Assembly: GCF_001905905.1 (NCBI RefSeq)
Contig: NZ_LIVT01000008.1
Coordinates: forward strand, 124,001 to 188,000
From: Streptomyces sp. CB02366
GTDB lineage: Bacteria; Actinomycetota; Actinomycetes; Streptomycetales; Streptomycetaceae
Direction: 5' to 3'
Length of the DNA stretch: 64,000 nt
Of the stretch, positions 32,433 to 41,698 are shown in pieces. Each line of letters opens with the position of its first letter. Within the stretch, counting starts at the first letter, position 1. Under the pieces are notes generated by a model. That model did no database searches. It worked only from the letters and a program-made list of their open reading frames with translations, and was not told where the DNA came from. The translations under genes and the position numbers were made by a program.

Positions 32433-33683
32433 TCAGCTCCGTTCGGCCGCGACCGCGGTGGCCTCGGAGGGGCGGCCGGTGGGCGGGGGCGGCACGGTGG
32501 GGCGACCGGAGGCGGTCCTGGCGGGGCCGGGGGAAGCGCTCCTGCCGGAGGCGGCGGCCGAACCGCCCCTCGTGGAGGCCGCCGTCCGCTTCGCGGCGGA
32601 GGCGGGGGCGGCCGACACCGTGGTTCGCCGGGGGGCGGTACGGGTCCTGCCAGTACGGGACACGCTCGTACGGGACGGAGCCGCGCGGGGTGGTGCGTAC
32701 GCCGGAATCCGCAGCAGGGCGAGGACGGCCGCCGCCGTACCGGCCAGCGGTACGAGGAGGAACGCGGGGTGCAGCAGCTCGGCGTAGACCAGGGTTCCGG
32801 TGGCCGCGGGCGCCCCCGCCCACAGGGCGAGGAGGACCACCGTGCCCGGCACCGTGACCCGGACCCGTCGTAGCCGGTGCGCGATGTGGTCGTCCGTGTC
32901 GCGCAGCGGGGAACGTCCCGCGCGGCGGCGGGAGACCACGACGAGGACGGTGTCGGCGAGGGCCACCGTCGCCAGGGCGGGCAGCGCGGCCCACGCCGTG
33001 CGGCCGGCCGGGGCGGCCTCCTGGAGCAGCGCACCGGAGGCGGCCAGCGCGAACCCGGTGAACTGCGCGCCGCACGCGCCGAGCTGGAGGCGGGCGGGGT
33101 GCCAGGTATGGAGGAGGAACCCCGCGAGCCCCGCCGCCAGGGTCGCCGGAAGGAGCGCGAGGGCGAAGCCGCCGTCGACGGTGGCGCACGCGAGCAGTGC
33201 GGCGGCTGTGACCAGGCCGACGGCGGTCAGCAGCCCGTCGGCGTGGTCGAGCAGGGCGAACGCGTTGGTGACGAGGACGATCCAGAGCACGGCCAGGACG
33301 GCCGCGGCGGGGGGCAGCCCGGCGAGGGTGACGACGAGGACCGCGGCCGCCGTCTGCACGGCGACGCGCAGGAGGGCCCACAGCGGCTTCAGATCGTGTA
33401 CGAGACCGAGGACGGCCACCGTCGCGGACCCGGCGAGCAGTCCGGCGGCGGAGCCGGCCGCGCCTCCCGCCGCGCCGAGCAGCAGGGCGCCGCCGGTCGC
33501 CGCGGCGACCCCGAGCACAGCGGTCGCACCGCCCGCTCTGCGCAGCACCCCGGCCCCCGGCGTGCGACCGCCCGGCTCGGCCGAGGTGCGGGGGCGGAGC
33601 GCCGCGCGGCGGGCGCTCCTGGCGAGTGCGACCGTGATGAACAGCGCGGCCACACCGGAGGCGATGATCCCCAGCACGTTCAC
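32433..33683 (-). CDS. WecA/MraY-like phospho-sugar transferase (GT4), divergent
   Basis: The 416-residue protein has about ten membrane helices and features of polyprenyl-phosphate sugar-1-phosphate transferases: VLGLVHDLKPL for the usual LGxxDD, NAFALLDHADGLL for NxxNxxDGxDGL, and a late HIAHRLRR like the HxHH-type loop. The catalytic motifs are altered, so activity is uncertain. The last 110 residues are a Ser/Thr/Arg-rich low-complexity tail. GTG at 33683 follows AGGAAAGG. A role in cell-wall or exopolysaccharide lipid carriers is likely. Confidence 0.75.
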   Translation of the reverse strand: MNVLGIIASGVAALFITVALARSARRAALRPRTSAEPGGRTPGAGVLRRAGGATAVLGVAAATGGALLLGAAGGAAGSAAGLLAGSATVAVLGLVHDLKPLWALLRVAVQTAAAVLVVTLAGLPPAAAVLAVLWIVLVTNAFALLDHADGLLTAVGLVTAAALLACATVDGGFALALLPATLAAGLAGFLLHTWHPARLQLGACGAQFTGFALAASGALLQEAAPAGRTAWAALPALATVALADTVLVVVSRRRAGRSPLRDTDDHIAHRLRRVRVTVPGTVVLLALWAGAPAATGTLVYAELLHPAFLLVPLAGTAAAVLALLRIPAYAPPRAAPSRTSVSRTGRTRTAPRRTTVSAAPASAAKRTAASTRGGSAAASGRSASPGPARTASGRPTVPPPPTGRPSEATAVAAERS

Positions 33684-34420
33684 CTGCCCTGCCTTTCCTC
33701 GTTCATGACCTGCGGTGCGAAGGCGGGGCGGCCGATGGAACGGCGCGTTCGCCCGTTCCCCTGCCGGTGGCGGGTCGGGGACGCAGGACGCCACTCGGGT
33801 GGCGTTTCTCCCCAACCTACGGCCCGATGTCCGCATTCACCCTAAATAACACGAAAAAGGCAACGTGTTGTTCTGTCTCCCCTCGACGGGGCCTCGGCCC
33901 GGTCGGGCGGATAACCCCAAGAGGCTTCCGGGAAAGCGGAGTCGGGAAGAGTACCGGCGGAGTGGGCGCCGGTCCCGGTAGCCGCTTCCGGCGTCACCCT
34001 CGATGACGGGGTGTCACCAGCACGGCGGAACGGGGCCGGTGAGCGGTGCCGCAGGTCGGTCCGGGCAGGGAGGCGCGTTCGCGCGATCGGCCGCCCCGCG
34101 GATCACGTACCAGCCCCGTGGGCGCTCGTCCGCGCCGGAGCCGCGGGGGCGACCGGCGCGGACACGGCCCCCGGTGAGGAGCGCCCCGCGCTCCCGCAGC
34201 CGGGTGCGGAGGACCCCGGGGGCGCGGCACGTTCTCGTACGACACGGCAGCCGCCCACCCGGGTCCGGGCCGCCCGCCGCCTTCTTTGCGGCCATGGAGC
34301 CGGGCGCAGCCTCACGCCGAGGCGCGGAGCCCGGCTCTCACGAAGCGGGCGATCCGCCCCCACGTCACCCGGACGTGAGGAAGGCCCGTATGCCGCGCCG
34401 AGGGGCGGGAGGAAGGCGCG
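33684..34420. other. 740-bp intergenic stretch without a convincing gene
   Basis: Overlapping Arg/Pro-rich frames fill 34.0-34.4 kb on both strands, which is typical of GC-rich non-coding DNA. A more AT-rich segment at 33835-33865 probably holds the promoter of the transferase gene. Nothing else is identified. Confidence 0.45.
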
Positions 34421-35998
34421 TCACCTCTCGGCGCGGGCGTCCCGGCCGTCCACGTAGGCGCCGAGGACCTCGATGTCCCCGATCCGGGACGGGTCCACGC
34501 GGTGCGGGTCGTCGCCCAGCACCACCAGGTCGGCGCGCGTCCCCGCCGACAGGGCGCCCGCCACGTCCTCCCAGTGGCAGGCGTGAGCTCCGGCGACCGT
34601 GTACGCCCGCAGCGCCTCGTCGACGGTGACCCCCTCGTCGGGGCCGACGAGGCGTCCCGAGAGGGAGGTGCGTTCGACCATGAACTGGACGGCCCGCAGC
34701 GGCGAGCCGTCCGTGACGGGCCGGTCCGAGCTGCCGACGAGGGCGACCCCGTGGTCCAGGAACCCCCGGCCCCGGTACAACCAGTCGGCCCGCTCCTCCC
34801 CCATCACCGCCGCGTAGTCGTCGCCGAAGTACCGCAGGAAGTTGGGCTGGACCACCGCGCTGACGCCGAGCGCGGCGAACCGGGGCAGTTGGTCGGGGCG
34901 GATCAGCCCGGCGTGTTCGATGCGGTGGCGGGCGTCCGGACGGGGCCGCAGCTCCTGGGCCCGCTCCAGGGCGTCCAGGGCGAGGTCGGCCGCACGGTCG
35001 CCGATGGCGTGGACGGCGAGCTGCCAGCCGGCGAGGTGGCCGTCGACGATCAGGTCGGCGAGGCGGCGCGGGTCGTCCTGGAAGCGGCCGGTGTTGCCGG
35101 TCGTGCCCTCGTACGGGGAGGTGAGCGCCGCCGTACGCGCCATCATCCCGCCGTCCGTGTAGATCTTGAGCGCGCCGAGCGAGAGCCAGTCGTCCCCGAA
35201 GCCGGTGCGCAGACCGAGGTCCAGAGCGCGGGGAAACCCGTCGTCGGCATGGGTCGCGCGGGGGCGCAGGGTGTCGCCCGAGGCCATGAGCTGGACCCGC
35301 AGGGGCAGTCGGCCGCGGTCCCGGAGCAGTTGGTAGGCGCCCAGTTCGACGGGGCTGTGGCCGAGGAGGCCGCCGCCGATGCCCGCCTCCGCACAGGCCG
35401 TGATCCCCTCGTCCAGGCACGCGCGGGCGGCCAGCTCGATCGCGTCGGCCAGCTCCTCCTGCGAGTAGGGCAGTCGCAGCCCGCGGGCGGCGGTCATGGC
35501 GCTCTCCGCGAGGAAGCCGTTCTCGTGCGGCGTCCCGTCCGGCAGCAGTTCCAGCACGGCGGTGTTGACGACGCAGGCGTGGCCGGAGTCGTGCATCAGG
35601 AAGACCTTGCGGCCGTGGCTGACCCGGTCCAGTTCGGCGGCGGTCAGATGGCGGCCCAGGGCCCGCTGGTCGTACCCGGCGACCTCCACCCACGCGCCCG
35701 TCGGACCCGGGCGCCGGGCAGCCGCGTCCACGACGGCGAGGATGTCCTCGACCCGTTCGCACGGTGCGACGCTGGGCGTGCCGGCCTTCAATCCGGCCCA
35801 GGCCAGGTGGACGTGGCTGTCGATGAAGCCGGGCAGTACGGTGGCGCCGTCCAGGTCGAGGACCTCGCGGGCGGGCAGGGAGGTCACGGCCTCGTCCACC
35901 CCGACGATCCGCCCGCGCCAGATTCCCAGGTCGTGGGCGACGGGGTGGCGGGGGTCCATCGTGAGGACGTGCGCGTTCGTCAACCGCGTACAGAGCAT
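34421..35998 (-). CDS. YtcJ-type amidohydrolase
   Basis: The 525-residue metal-dependent hydrolase has GFIDSHVHLAW (HxH metal site) near residue 60, LKIYTDGGMMARTA with the carboxylated-Lys region near 270, VHAIGDRA and RIEHAGLI with further His ligands, and a late GSSDRPVTDGSP. It belongs to the amidohydrolase_3/YtcJ group acting on cyclic amides or N-acyl amino acids. It is divergent from the iron-box formyltransferase gene and shares the 36.0-36.2 kb intergenic region; a removal of formyl or acyl groups would fit, but the substrate is unknown. Confidence 0.9.
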   Translation of the reverse strand: MLCTRLTNAHVLTMDPRHPVAHDLGIWRGRIVGVDEAVTSLPAREVLDLDGATVLPGFIDSHVHLAWAGLKAGTPSVAPCERVEDILAVVDAAARRPGPTGAWVEVAGYDQRALGRHLTAAELDRVSHGRKVFLMHDSGHACVVNTAVLELLPDGTPHENGFLAESAMTAARGLRLPYSQEELADAIELAARACLDEGITACAEAGIGGGLLGHSPVELGAYQLLRDRGRLPLRVQLMASGDTLRPRATHADDGFPRALDLGLRTGFGDDWLSLGALKIYTDGGMMARTAALTSPYEGTTGNTGRFQDDPRRLADLIVDGHLAGWQLAVHAIGDRAADLALDALERAQELRPRPDARHRIEHAGLIRPDQLPRFAALGVSAVVQPNFLRYFGDDYAAVMGEERADWLYRGRGFLDHGVALVGSSDRPVTDGSPLRAVQFMVERTSLSGRLVGPDEGVTVDEALRAYTVAGAHACHWEDVAGALSAGTRADLVVLGDDPHRVDPSRIGDIEVLGAYVDGRDARAER

Positions 35999-36151
35999 GG
36001 GCAGTTCCGTCCATCAGTGGCCGAGGCGGGAGACGACCGCCGCCCCGGGGCGGCACGGGGGAAGCGGCGTCACCTGACCGGTTTCGAGGTTTTACCGGAA
36101 GTCGATCCGGTGAAGGCTCAACTCGCCCGGCAATTATGCACCGTTGTGCAT

Positions 36152-36170
36152 TTAGGTAAGCCTTGCTTTA
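36152..36170. promoter_or_regulatory. DmdR/IdeR-type iron box
   Basis: TTAGGTAAGCCTTGCTTTA matches the actinobacterial iron-box pattern (TTAGGTTAGGCTAACCTAA) at most positions and lies 40 bp upstream of the formyltransferase ATG. A second palindrome, TGCAC-CGTT-GTGCA (36137-36150), abuts it. It predicts repression by the DtxR-family iron regulator. Confidence 0.75.
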
Positions 36171-36209
36171 CTGATGCGTCGGCTGATCGTTCTTCCCAGG
36201 AGGCACCGT

Positions 36210-37154
36210 ATGCGGGTCGTCATGTTCGGTTACCAGACCTGGGGGCACCGCACGCTCCAAGCCCTCCTGGACTCCGAGCACGACGTGGTGACGGTGGTGA
36301 CGCATCCGAGGAGCGAGCACGCCTACGAGAAGATCTGGAGCGATTCCGTCGCCGACCTGGCGGAGAAGCACGGCGTCCCCGTGATCATCCGCAACCGCCC
36401 GGACGACGAGCTCCACGAGCTCCTCGAGAAGGCCGCCCCGGACATCATCGTGGCGAACAACTGGCGTACCTGGATCCCGCCGCGGATCTACAACCTGCCC
36501 CGGCACGGCACGCTCAACATCCACGACTCGCTGCTGCCCGCCTACGCGGGCTTCTCACCGCTGATCTGGGCGCTCATCAACGGCGAGCCGGAAGTGGGCG
36601 TCACGGCCCACCTGATGGACGAGGAACTGGACGCCGGAGACATCGTCGTCCAGCGGGCGGTGCCCGTGGGGCCGACGGACACCGCCACCGACCTCTTCCA
36701 CCGGACGGTCGACCTGATCGCGCCGGTGACGGTCGAAGCCCTCGGGCTGATCGCCTCCGGGCAGACCGAGTTCACCCCGCAGGACCGGTCGAGGGCGAGC
36801 TTTTTCCACAAGCGCGCCGAGGAGGACATCCGCATCGACTGGAACTGGCCGGCCGAGGACCTGGAGCGCCTGGTCCGCGCCCAGTCCGCCCCGTACCCGG
36901 CCGCCTTCACGTACCACCGGGGACAGCGGATCGAGGTCGTCTCCGCCGTGGTGTCCCAGGGCCGCTACGGCGGCACCCCGGGGCGGGTCTTCTACCGCGA
37001 GGGCGACGGCGTCGTGATCGTCGCCGGAGCCGACGCCCGTCACGGCCGCAACCACGGCCTGGCGATCACGCGGGTGCGGACCGCGGACGGCCGCGAACTG
37101 CCCGCGACCGAGTACTTCACCTCGATGGGCGGCTATCTCACCGGCCGCCCCTGA
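36210..37154 (+). CDS. CchA-like formyltransferase (siderophore-type, N-formylation)
   Basis: The 314-residue protein has the formyltransferase core: NIHDSLLPAYAGFSPL with the catalytic His, VANNW upstream with Asn, and MDEELDAGDIVVQ with the Asp, plus a C-terminal Fmt_C-like domain. It uses 10-formyl-THF and resembles the hydroxyornithine formyltransferases of coelichelin-type pathways more than tRNA formyltransferases (RERxEQ-like tRNA features are absent). ATG at 36210 has CAGGAGG. An iron box lies just upstream, supporting a siderophore role, yet no NRPS or ornithine monooxygenase is in the window. Confidence 0.85.
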   Translation: MRVVMFGYQTWGHRTLQALLDSEHDVVTVVTHPRSEHAYEKIWSDSVADLAEKHGVPVIIRNRPDDELHELLEKAAPDIIVANNWRTWIPPRIYNLPRHGTLNIHDSLLPAYAGFSPLIWALINGEPEVGVTAHLMDEELDAGDIVVQRAVPVGPTDTATDLFHRTVDLIAPVTVEALGLIASGQTEFTPQDRSRASFFHKRAEEDIRIDWNWPAEDLERLVRAQSAPYPAAFTYHRGQRIEVVSAVVSQGRYGGTPGRVFYREGDGVVIVAGADARHGRNHGLAITRVRTADGRELPATEYFTSMGGYLTGRP

Positions 37155-37171
37155 CGATCGGGACCTTACCC

Positions 37172-37984
37172 ATGCGTACCGCACGTGCCCGGCACTACCT
37201 CATGTGCCGGCCCACCTACTTCGACGTGGTCTACTCCATCAACCCCTGGATGGACCCGGCGAAGCCCGTCGACACCCCGTTGGCCATCGCCCAGTGGGAG
37301 CGGCTGCGCGAGGTCTACCTGAGCCTCGGGCACACCGTCGACACGATCGATCCCGTCCCCGGACTGCCCGACATGGTCTTCGCGGCCAACGGCGCCACCG
37401 TCGTCGACGGGCGGGCCCTCGTGGCCCGGTTCCGCGACGCCGAGCGGATCGCCGAGGGCCCGGCGTACCACGACTGGCTGCGCGACAACGGCTTCCCCGG
37501 CCTGCGCACCGCCTCCTTCGTCAACGAAGGGGAGGGCGACTACCTCCTGGCGGGCGACTGGCTGCTCGCGGGCACCGGTTTCCGCAGCGATCCGCGGTCC
37601 CACGACGAGGCGCAGGAGTACTTCGGACGCCCCGTGATCGGGCTGACCCTGGTGGACCCCGACTACTACCACCTGGACACGGCCCTGACCGTGCTCGACG
37701 AGAAGACGGTCGCCTACTACCCGGCGGCCTTCTCCCCCGGGAGCCGGGCCGTCCTGGAGCGCCTGTTCCCGGACGCGCTCCTGGCCACCCCCGCCGACGC
37801 GGCGGCCTTCGGGCTGAACGCGACGTCGGACGGGTACAACGTGGTGCTGCCGCAGAACGCGACGGAGCTGGCCGGGAAGGTGCGGGAGCGCGGGTTCAAC
37901 CCGATCGGCGTGGACCTCTCCGAGCTCCTCAAGGCGGGCGGCAGCGTGAAGTGCTGCACCCTGGAGCTGCGCCGGAACGTCTGA
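37172..37984 (+). CDS. dimethylargininase/amidinohydrolase-type protein (DDAH-like)
   Basis: The 270-residue protein has the pentein fold signatures of DDAH/arginine deiminase: MCRPTYFDVVYSINPWM at the start, LPDMVFAANGATV, FVNEGEGDYLLAG, DYYHLDTALTVL with the catalytic His and a terminal GGSVKCCTLEL with the nucleophilic Cys. It would hydrolyse methylarginine or arginine-like guanidines to citrulline or ornithine-type products. It lies 17 bp after the formyltransferase and is probably co-transcribed, so it may supply or recycle ornithine/citrulline building blocks under iron control (inference). Confidence 0.92.
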   Translation: MRTARARHYLMCRPTYFDVVYSINPWMDPAKPVDTPLAIAQWERLREVYLSLGHTVDTIDPVPGLPDMVFAANGATVVDGRALVARFRDAERIAEGPAYHDWLRDNGFPGLRTASFVNEGEGDYLLAGDWLLAGTGFRSDPRSHDEAQEYFGRPVIGLTLVDPDYYHLDTALTVLDEKTVAYYPAAFSPGSRAVLERLFPDALLATPADAAAFGLNATSDGYNVVLPQNATELAGKVRERGFNPIGVDLSELLKAGGSVKCCTLELRRNV

Positions 37985-38161
37985 GCGGGCGGCGGCCTCC
38001 CCGCCGGGAAGCCTCGGGGAGCCCGCCGCGCTCCGCCCGCCCCCTTCCTCATGACCGCGGCCCGGAGGACTCGATCCCGGTCCCGCGCCCGGGCGGGCAC
38101 CCCGCCGCGCGGCGGGGACGACGCGGAGGCCGGGCGGCGACCGCCTTCCGCAAGTCCGTGT

Positions 38162-38186
38162 GTCTGAAACCGATGGGGGTGGGTAG
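38162..38186 (+). promoter_or_regulatory. possible SigB/SigF-type promoter
   Basis: GTCT (38162-38165), a 15-nt spacer and GGGTAG (38181-38186) approximate the GNNT-N14-16-GGGTAC/T pattern of Streptomyces SigB-group promoters, 55 bp before the ATPase gene. The last base of the -10 deviates. Confidence 0.3.
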
Positions 38187-38241
38187 GCGGGAGGGGTCGT
38201 TCCCGCTGGATCGAGGGCGGGCGTGTGACGGGGGCAGAACT

Positions 38242-38736
38242 ATGGAGCGGTTGTTGGTGCGCGAAGCGCTTGGGCAGGGTCGACGGGAGGCCGGCTCCCC
38301 GGTCGTGGCGCGGGACAGCGCCGGTTACGAGATGGTGTCGGGCGAGATCGCCCGGGCCCGCGCCTTCGTGAGGGACTTCCTCGCCGACGCGCGGTCCCGG
38401 CACGGTCTGGAGGTCTCCGAGCGGGCGGCGGACGTCGCGCAGTTGGTGGTGAGCGAGCTGGCCACCAATGTCTGCAAATACGCGCCGGGACCGTGCCTGC
38501 TGGACCTGGAAGCCACCCGCACCAGCCTCGACGTCGTCATGTGGGACACGGGCTCCGTTCTTCCCGCCGCTTCCCCGGCGGACCCCTCCCGGATCGGCCG
38601 GCACGGTCTGGAGCTGGTCCTCATGGTCTGCCAGAGCTTCACGGTGCACCGCGAGCCGGTCGGCAAGCGGGTGCGGGTGCGGATCTCGCTGCACGACGAC
38701 CCGAGCGGCGACCCGGCCGGCAGCACCGTCGGTTAG
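38242..38736 (+). CDS. anti-sigma-factor-type ATP-binding protein (HATPase_c_2)
   Basis: The 164-residue protein has the GHKL kinase fold of RsbW/SpoIIAB-like proteins: N-box VVSELATNVCKYAPG, DxGxG-like VVMWDTGSVLP and the late GRHGLELVLMVC. It may bind a sigma factor or an anti-anti-sigma protein. It is convergent with a SigF/SigB-type sigma gene 60 bp away, but whether they are partners is not shown. The ATG has only a weak ribosome site. Confidence 0.88.
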   Translation: MERLLVREALGQGRREAGSPVVARDSAGYEMVSGEIARARAFVRDFLADARSRHGLEVSERAADVAQLVVSELATNVCKYAPGPCLLDLEATRTSLDVVMWDTGSVLPAASPADPSRIGRHGLELVLMVCQSFTVHREPVGKRVRVRISLHDDPSGDPAGSTVG

Positions 38737-38749
38737 CGGGCGGCACGGC

Positions 38750-38785
38750 AGAGGGGGCGAGGGCCGGTCGGCCCTCGCCCCCTCT
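38750..38785. terminator. bidirectional terminator between anti-sigma and sigma genes
   Basis: A perfect 16-bp stem (38750-38765 against 38770-38785) with a 4-nt loop sits between convergent stops. It can act in both directions. Confidence 0.85.
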
Positions 38786-38799
38786 TCCCCGGGACGCGG

Positions 38800-39684
38800 T
38801 CAGTTCTGGGCGAGCATCTCCTTGCGGAGCTTGGTGAGCAGTCGGGTCAGCAAGCGGGAGACGTGCATCTGCGAGATGCCGAGCTTCTCGCCGATCTGGG
38901 CCTGTGTCATCTCCTGACCGAAGCGCATCGCCACGATCTCGCGGTCCCGCTCTTCCAGTTGCTCCAGGAGCGGGGCCAGGGCATGCAGGTCTTCGACCAG
39001 CTCCATGGCAGGGTCGACGTCGCCCTTGATGTCTCCGTAGGTGACGGTCTCGGCGCTGTTCTGTTCGACGCCGATGGGCAGGTCCAGGGAGCCCGCGGTG
39101 TAGCCGTTGGCCGCTATGAGGCCCTCGATGACCTCGTCCTCGCTGAGCTCCAGGTGCCGGGCCAGTTCGGCGACCGTGGGTTCGCGGTCGAGCCGCCCGG
39201 CGAGGGCCTCCCGGGTCTTCGCCAGGGTCACGCGGAGTTCCTGCAGACGGCGCGGCACGTGGACGGCCCACGTCGAGTCGCGGAAGAACCGCTTGATCTC
39301 CCCCACGATGTAGGGGATGGCGAACGAGGTGAACTCGACCTCCCGGCTGAGCTCGAACCGGTCGATCGCCTTGATCAGCCCGATCGTGCCCACCTGGATG
39401 ATGTCCTCCATCTCGCCGCTGCCGCGATTGCGGAACCGCTTGGCGGCGAAATGCACCAGGGAAAGGTTCATCTCGATCAGGGTGTTGCGGGCGTACTGGT
39501 ATTCGTGTGTGCCTTCTTCAAGCACCTGCAACTGTTCGAAGAACAAGGCTCCCAGCGCCCGTGCGTCCTTCGGGGCGATCTTCGCGGGGTCCTCGACCCG
39601 TGGAAGCGCCGCAGGAGCGGTGGTGGCGATCGTGCCGTGTTCCGCTACGGCGGAGCGCCGAAGGCGCTGCGATGTGGTGGACAT
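38800..39684 (-). CDS. SigF/SigB-group RNA polymerase sigma factor
   Basis: The 294-residue group 3 sigma factor has region 2 (MEDIIQVGTIGLIKAIDRFE, EFTSFAIPYIVGEIKRFFRD), VHVPRRLQELR, region 3 (REPTVAELARHLELSEDEV) and region 4 (REIVAMRFGQEMTQAQIG, ISQMHVSRLLTRLL). This matches the Streptomyces SigB/F/G family that governs stress and sporulation. The first 55 residues are a family-variable extension. ATG at 39684 follows GGGAGA. No anti-anti-sigma gene is adjacent. Confidence 0.95.
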   Translation of the reverse strand: MSTTSQRLRRSAVAEHGTIATTAPAALPRVEDPAKIAPKDARALGALFFEQLQVLEEGTHEYQYARNTLIEMNLSLVHFAAKRFRNRGSGEMEDIIQVGTIGLIKAIDRFELSREVEFTSFAIPYIVGEIKRFFRDSTWAVHVPRRLQELRVTLAKTREALAGRLDREPTVAELARHLELSEDEVIEGLIAANGYTAGSLDLPIGVEQNSAETVTYGDIKGDVDPAMELVEDLHALAPLLEQLEERDREIVAMRFGQEMTQAQIGEKLGISQMHVSRLLTRLLTKLRKEMLAQN

Positions 39685-39871
39685 GCGCGTCTCCCGATGA
39701 CTGCTGTTCGTGGACAACACGGGAGGGCGCCGACGAGGAACACCCCACGACGGCATGGTGCCGCTCCCGCGAGTGTGTGCCTGACTGCCCAAGCACGCCG
39801 AAACACCGTCTGTCCCCGATCGGCCACCCCAAACACGATCACACCGCATGTCGCAGGAAGTGGTCCATGTC

Positions 39872-41698
39872 TCAGCCCGACGCCTCGCGGACGGAGAGGG
39901 ACGGCGCCCCCGGGCCCTCCCCCACCGCGTTCCAGGCCGCCGCGCACAGGGACTCGGCCACGGCCGCCGTGTAGCGGGCGGCGGCCAGCCAGTGGGCGGC
40001 GAAGTCGTCGGTGTCGGCGGGGAGCAGACGGCCGAAGAGGTCGCGCTCGCGCCGGGCCGCCGAGGCGCACAGGGCAGTGAGGAGTTCGGCGGCCGTGGGA
40101 AGGCCGCCGCGCCGGATCCGCCGGGCCTCGGCGGTGACGTCGCCCAGCATGCCGAGGGCGGCGCGGCCCGCCGGGACCGTCTGTTCGACCCGGCGCTCCA
40201 GGAGGTAGAGGGGCGATGGCGCGCCGGAACCGGCGGGGTGCGGTGGTGCGAGGTGCACGGGCGCGGCCGGGTCGGGGAGGTCGGCGCGGCCCAGGCGGTC
40301 GAGGCCGAGATCGACGGTGCCCTCACCGGTGGGGTGCGAGCACGCGAGCAGGGTGAGGCGGGGGTGCGGCGCGGGGACCAGGCGGCCGATGATCCTCAAC
40401 CGCGTCCCCGGCGCGGCGGCCAGCAGGGTCAGGTTGTCGCGATGAGCCAGGGCGGGGTCGTCGTCGGCGACGGCGAGCCGCACGGGAACGCCTCCCTCGC
40501 ACAGCGCGAGCAGGCAGGCGCCGCCCGGCTCCCCTACCGCGCCGAGGAGTTCGACGTCCAGGAAGAGCAGGTCGCTGCCACCGGCGTCCGGGTCCGCGTA
40601 GCGCGAGGTGGACCGCAGGGCACGGGCGGCCTGTTCGGACGGCGGCGTCTCCCAGAGGGCGGCGAGCGGCGGCTCCGTCCACGCCGCGCCCCGGGCGGTG
40701 ACGGCCTTGACGCCTTTGCCGGCGCCCAGTCTGCCGTCCGGCGAGACCGTCGCCCCCGAAACGGCCAGACCGGCGCGGCCCAGCTCCCGGTGGGTGAGCG
40801 CACTGTCCCCCAGGCGCACGGCCCGGTCGGCCACGCCGAGGGCGCGCCCCGCACCGCCGGGCGCCACGTCGCCGACCGTGAAGAGGCGGCCGTCGGCTCC
40901 GGCGACCCAGGTGCGGACGCCGCCGTGCCCCGAGTCGGTGACGACGGGCTCGGTGAACAGGCCGTAGAGGCGAAGCGAACCGTCCTGGCCGTACGGGCGG
41001 CGCACGCGGCCTCGGACGGCGGCCAGCTCCGCCCCGGAAGCGGTCCCCACCCGGCGGGCGGTACCCAGGAGTTCGGCCAGGGCGGTGACGAGGTCGGCGG
41101 TGCGGTAGGACGGATCCCCGGCCCGGGCCGCGCGCAGCAGGGTGACGACCGACAGCGCGGCGCCCGCGGCACGGGGCAGGTGACGGATCCGGGCGGTGTG
41201 CGCGGCGCGCAGGAGGGCCGACTGGGCGACGGCCCCGGCCCCGTCGACACCGGCCTCCAGCACGGCGGCGCCCGCCGCCCACAGGGCGTCGGCGGCGGCG
41301 CGCTGGGCCGGGCTCGCCGTCCCGGGCGAGGAGGCGGCGGGGTCGGCGGCCGCCGCGGCCGGGCCGGGGACTTCCGGAGCGGGCCCTTCGGCCGGCTCCG
41401 GAGCCGGGTCGGCGGCGGGGGCGGCGCAGGCCGCGGCCGCACGGTGGACGCAGGCCGGAGCGAGGAGGCAACCGCAGACGATGTCCTCCGCCTTCGCCAC
41501 CACGCCGCCCGGGGCGTGCAGGCGCAGCTCGGTCTCGTCGTCGACCTCGATCCTCGCGGTGTCCCCCTCGCGATGCGTCGGGCGGGTGCCGAGCTTGGTG
41601 ACCGCCGCGTCCAGCCGCTTGCGCAGCCGGGGCGAGAGTCCCTCGACGAGCGTGGCCGTGACCTCCGGTGCGACGGGCGGCAACTGGGCGGTGTTCAT
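39872..41698 (-). CDS. SWIM zinc-finger protein (YehQ-like), operon gene 5
   Basis: The 608-residue protein starts MNTAQLPPVAPEVTATLVEG and has a SWIM-type finger VCGCLLAPACVHRAA (CxC-x6-CxH) near residue 80, then a long Ala-rich linker and a large domain with no motif I know (VADDDPALAHRDNLTLLAAA; RVEQTVPAGRAALGMLGDV). The ATG overlaps the stop of the VWA gene. In E. coli, YehQ is the SWIM protein of the matching group. SWIM domains bind DNA or protein; the role in this MoxR system is not known. Confidence 0.82.
   Translation of the reverse strand: MNTAQLPPVAPEVTATLVEGLSPRLRKRLDAAVTKLGTRPTHREGDTARIEVDDETELRLHAPGGVVAKAEDIVCGCLLAPACVHRAAAACAAPAADPAPEPAEGPAPEVPGPAAAAADPAASSPGTASPAQRAAADALWAAGAAVLEAGVDGAGAVAQSALLRAAHTARIRHLPRAAGAALSVVTLLRAARAGDPSYRTADLVTALAELLGTARRVGTASGAELAAVRGRVRRPYGQDGSLRLYGLFTEPVVTDSGHGGVRTWVAGADGRLFTVGDVAPGGAGRALGVADRAVRLGDSALTHRELGRAGLAVSGATVSPDGRLGAGKGVKAVTARGAAWTEPPLAALWETPPSEQAARALRSTSRYADPDAGGSDLLFLDVELLGAVGEPGGACLLALCEGGVPVRLAVADDDPALAHRDNLTLLAAAPGTRLRIIGRLVPAPHPRLTLLACSHPTGEGTVDLGLDRLGRADLPDPAAPVHLAPPHPAGSGAPSPLYLLERRVEQTVPAGRAALGMLGDVTAEARRIRRGGLPTAAELLTALCASAARRERDLFGRLLPADTDDFAAHWLAAARYTAAVAESLCAAAWNAVGEGPGAPSLSVREASG

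Noticed and set aside
36210..37154. Methionyl-tRNA formyltransferase
   Set aside because: An iron box upstream, no def/fmt neighbourhood and a sequence closer in feel to siderophore formyltransferases argue against the housekeeping enzyme.
34502..37984. A 1160-codon plus-strand open frame spanning the amidohydrolase and the formyltransferase
   Set aside because: Only its last 270 codons (from 37172) are coding; the rest is the antisense of the amidohydrolase and an alternative frame of the formyltransferase, an artefact of high GC.
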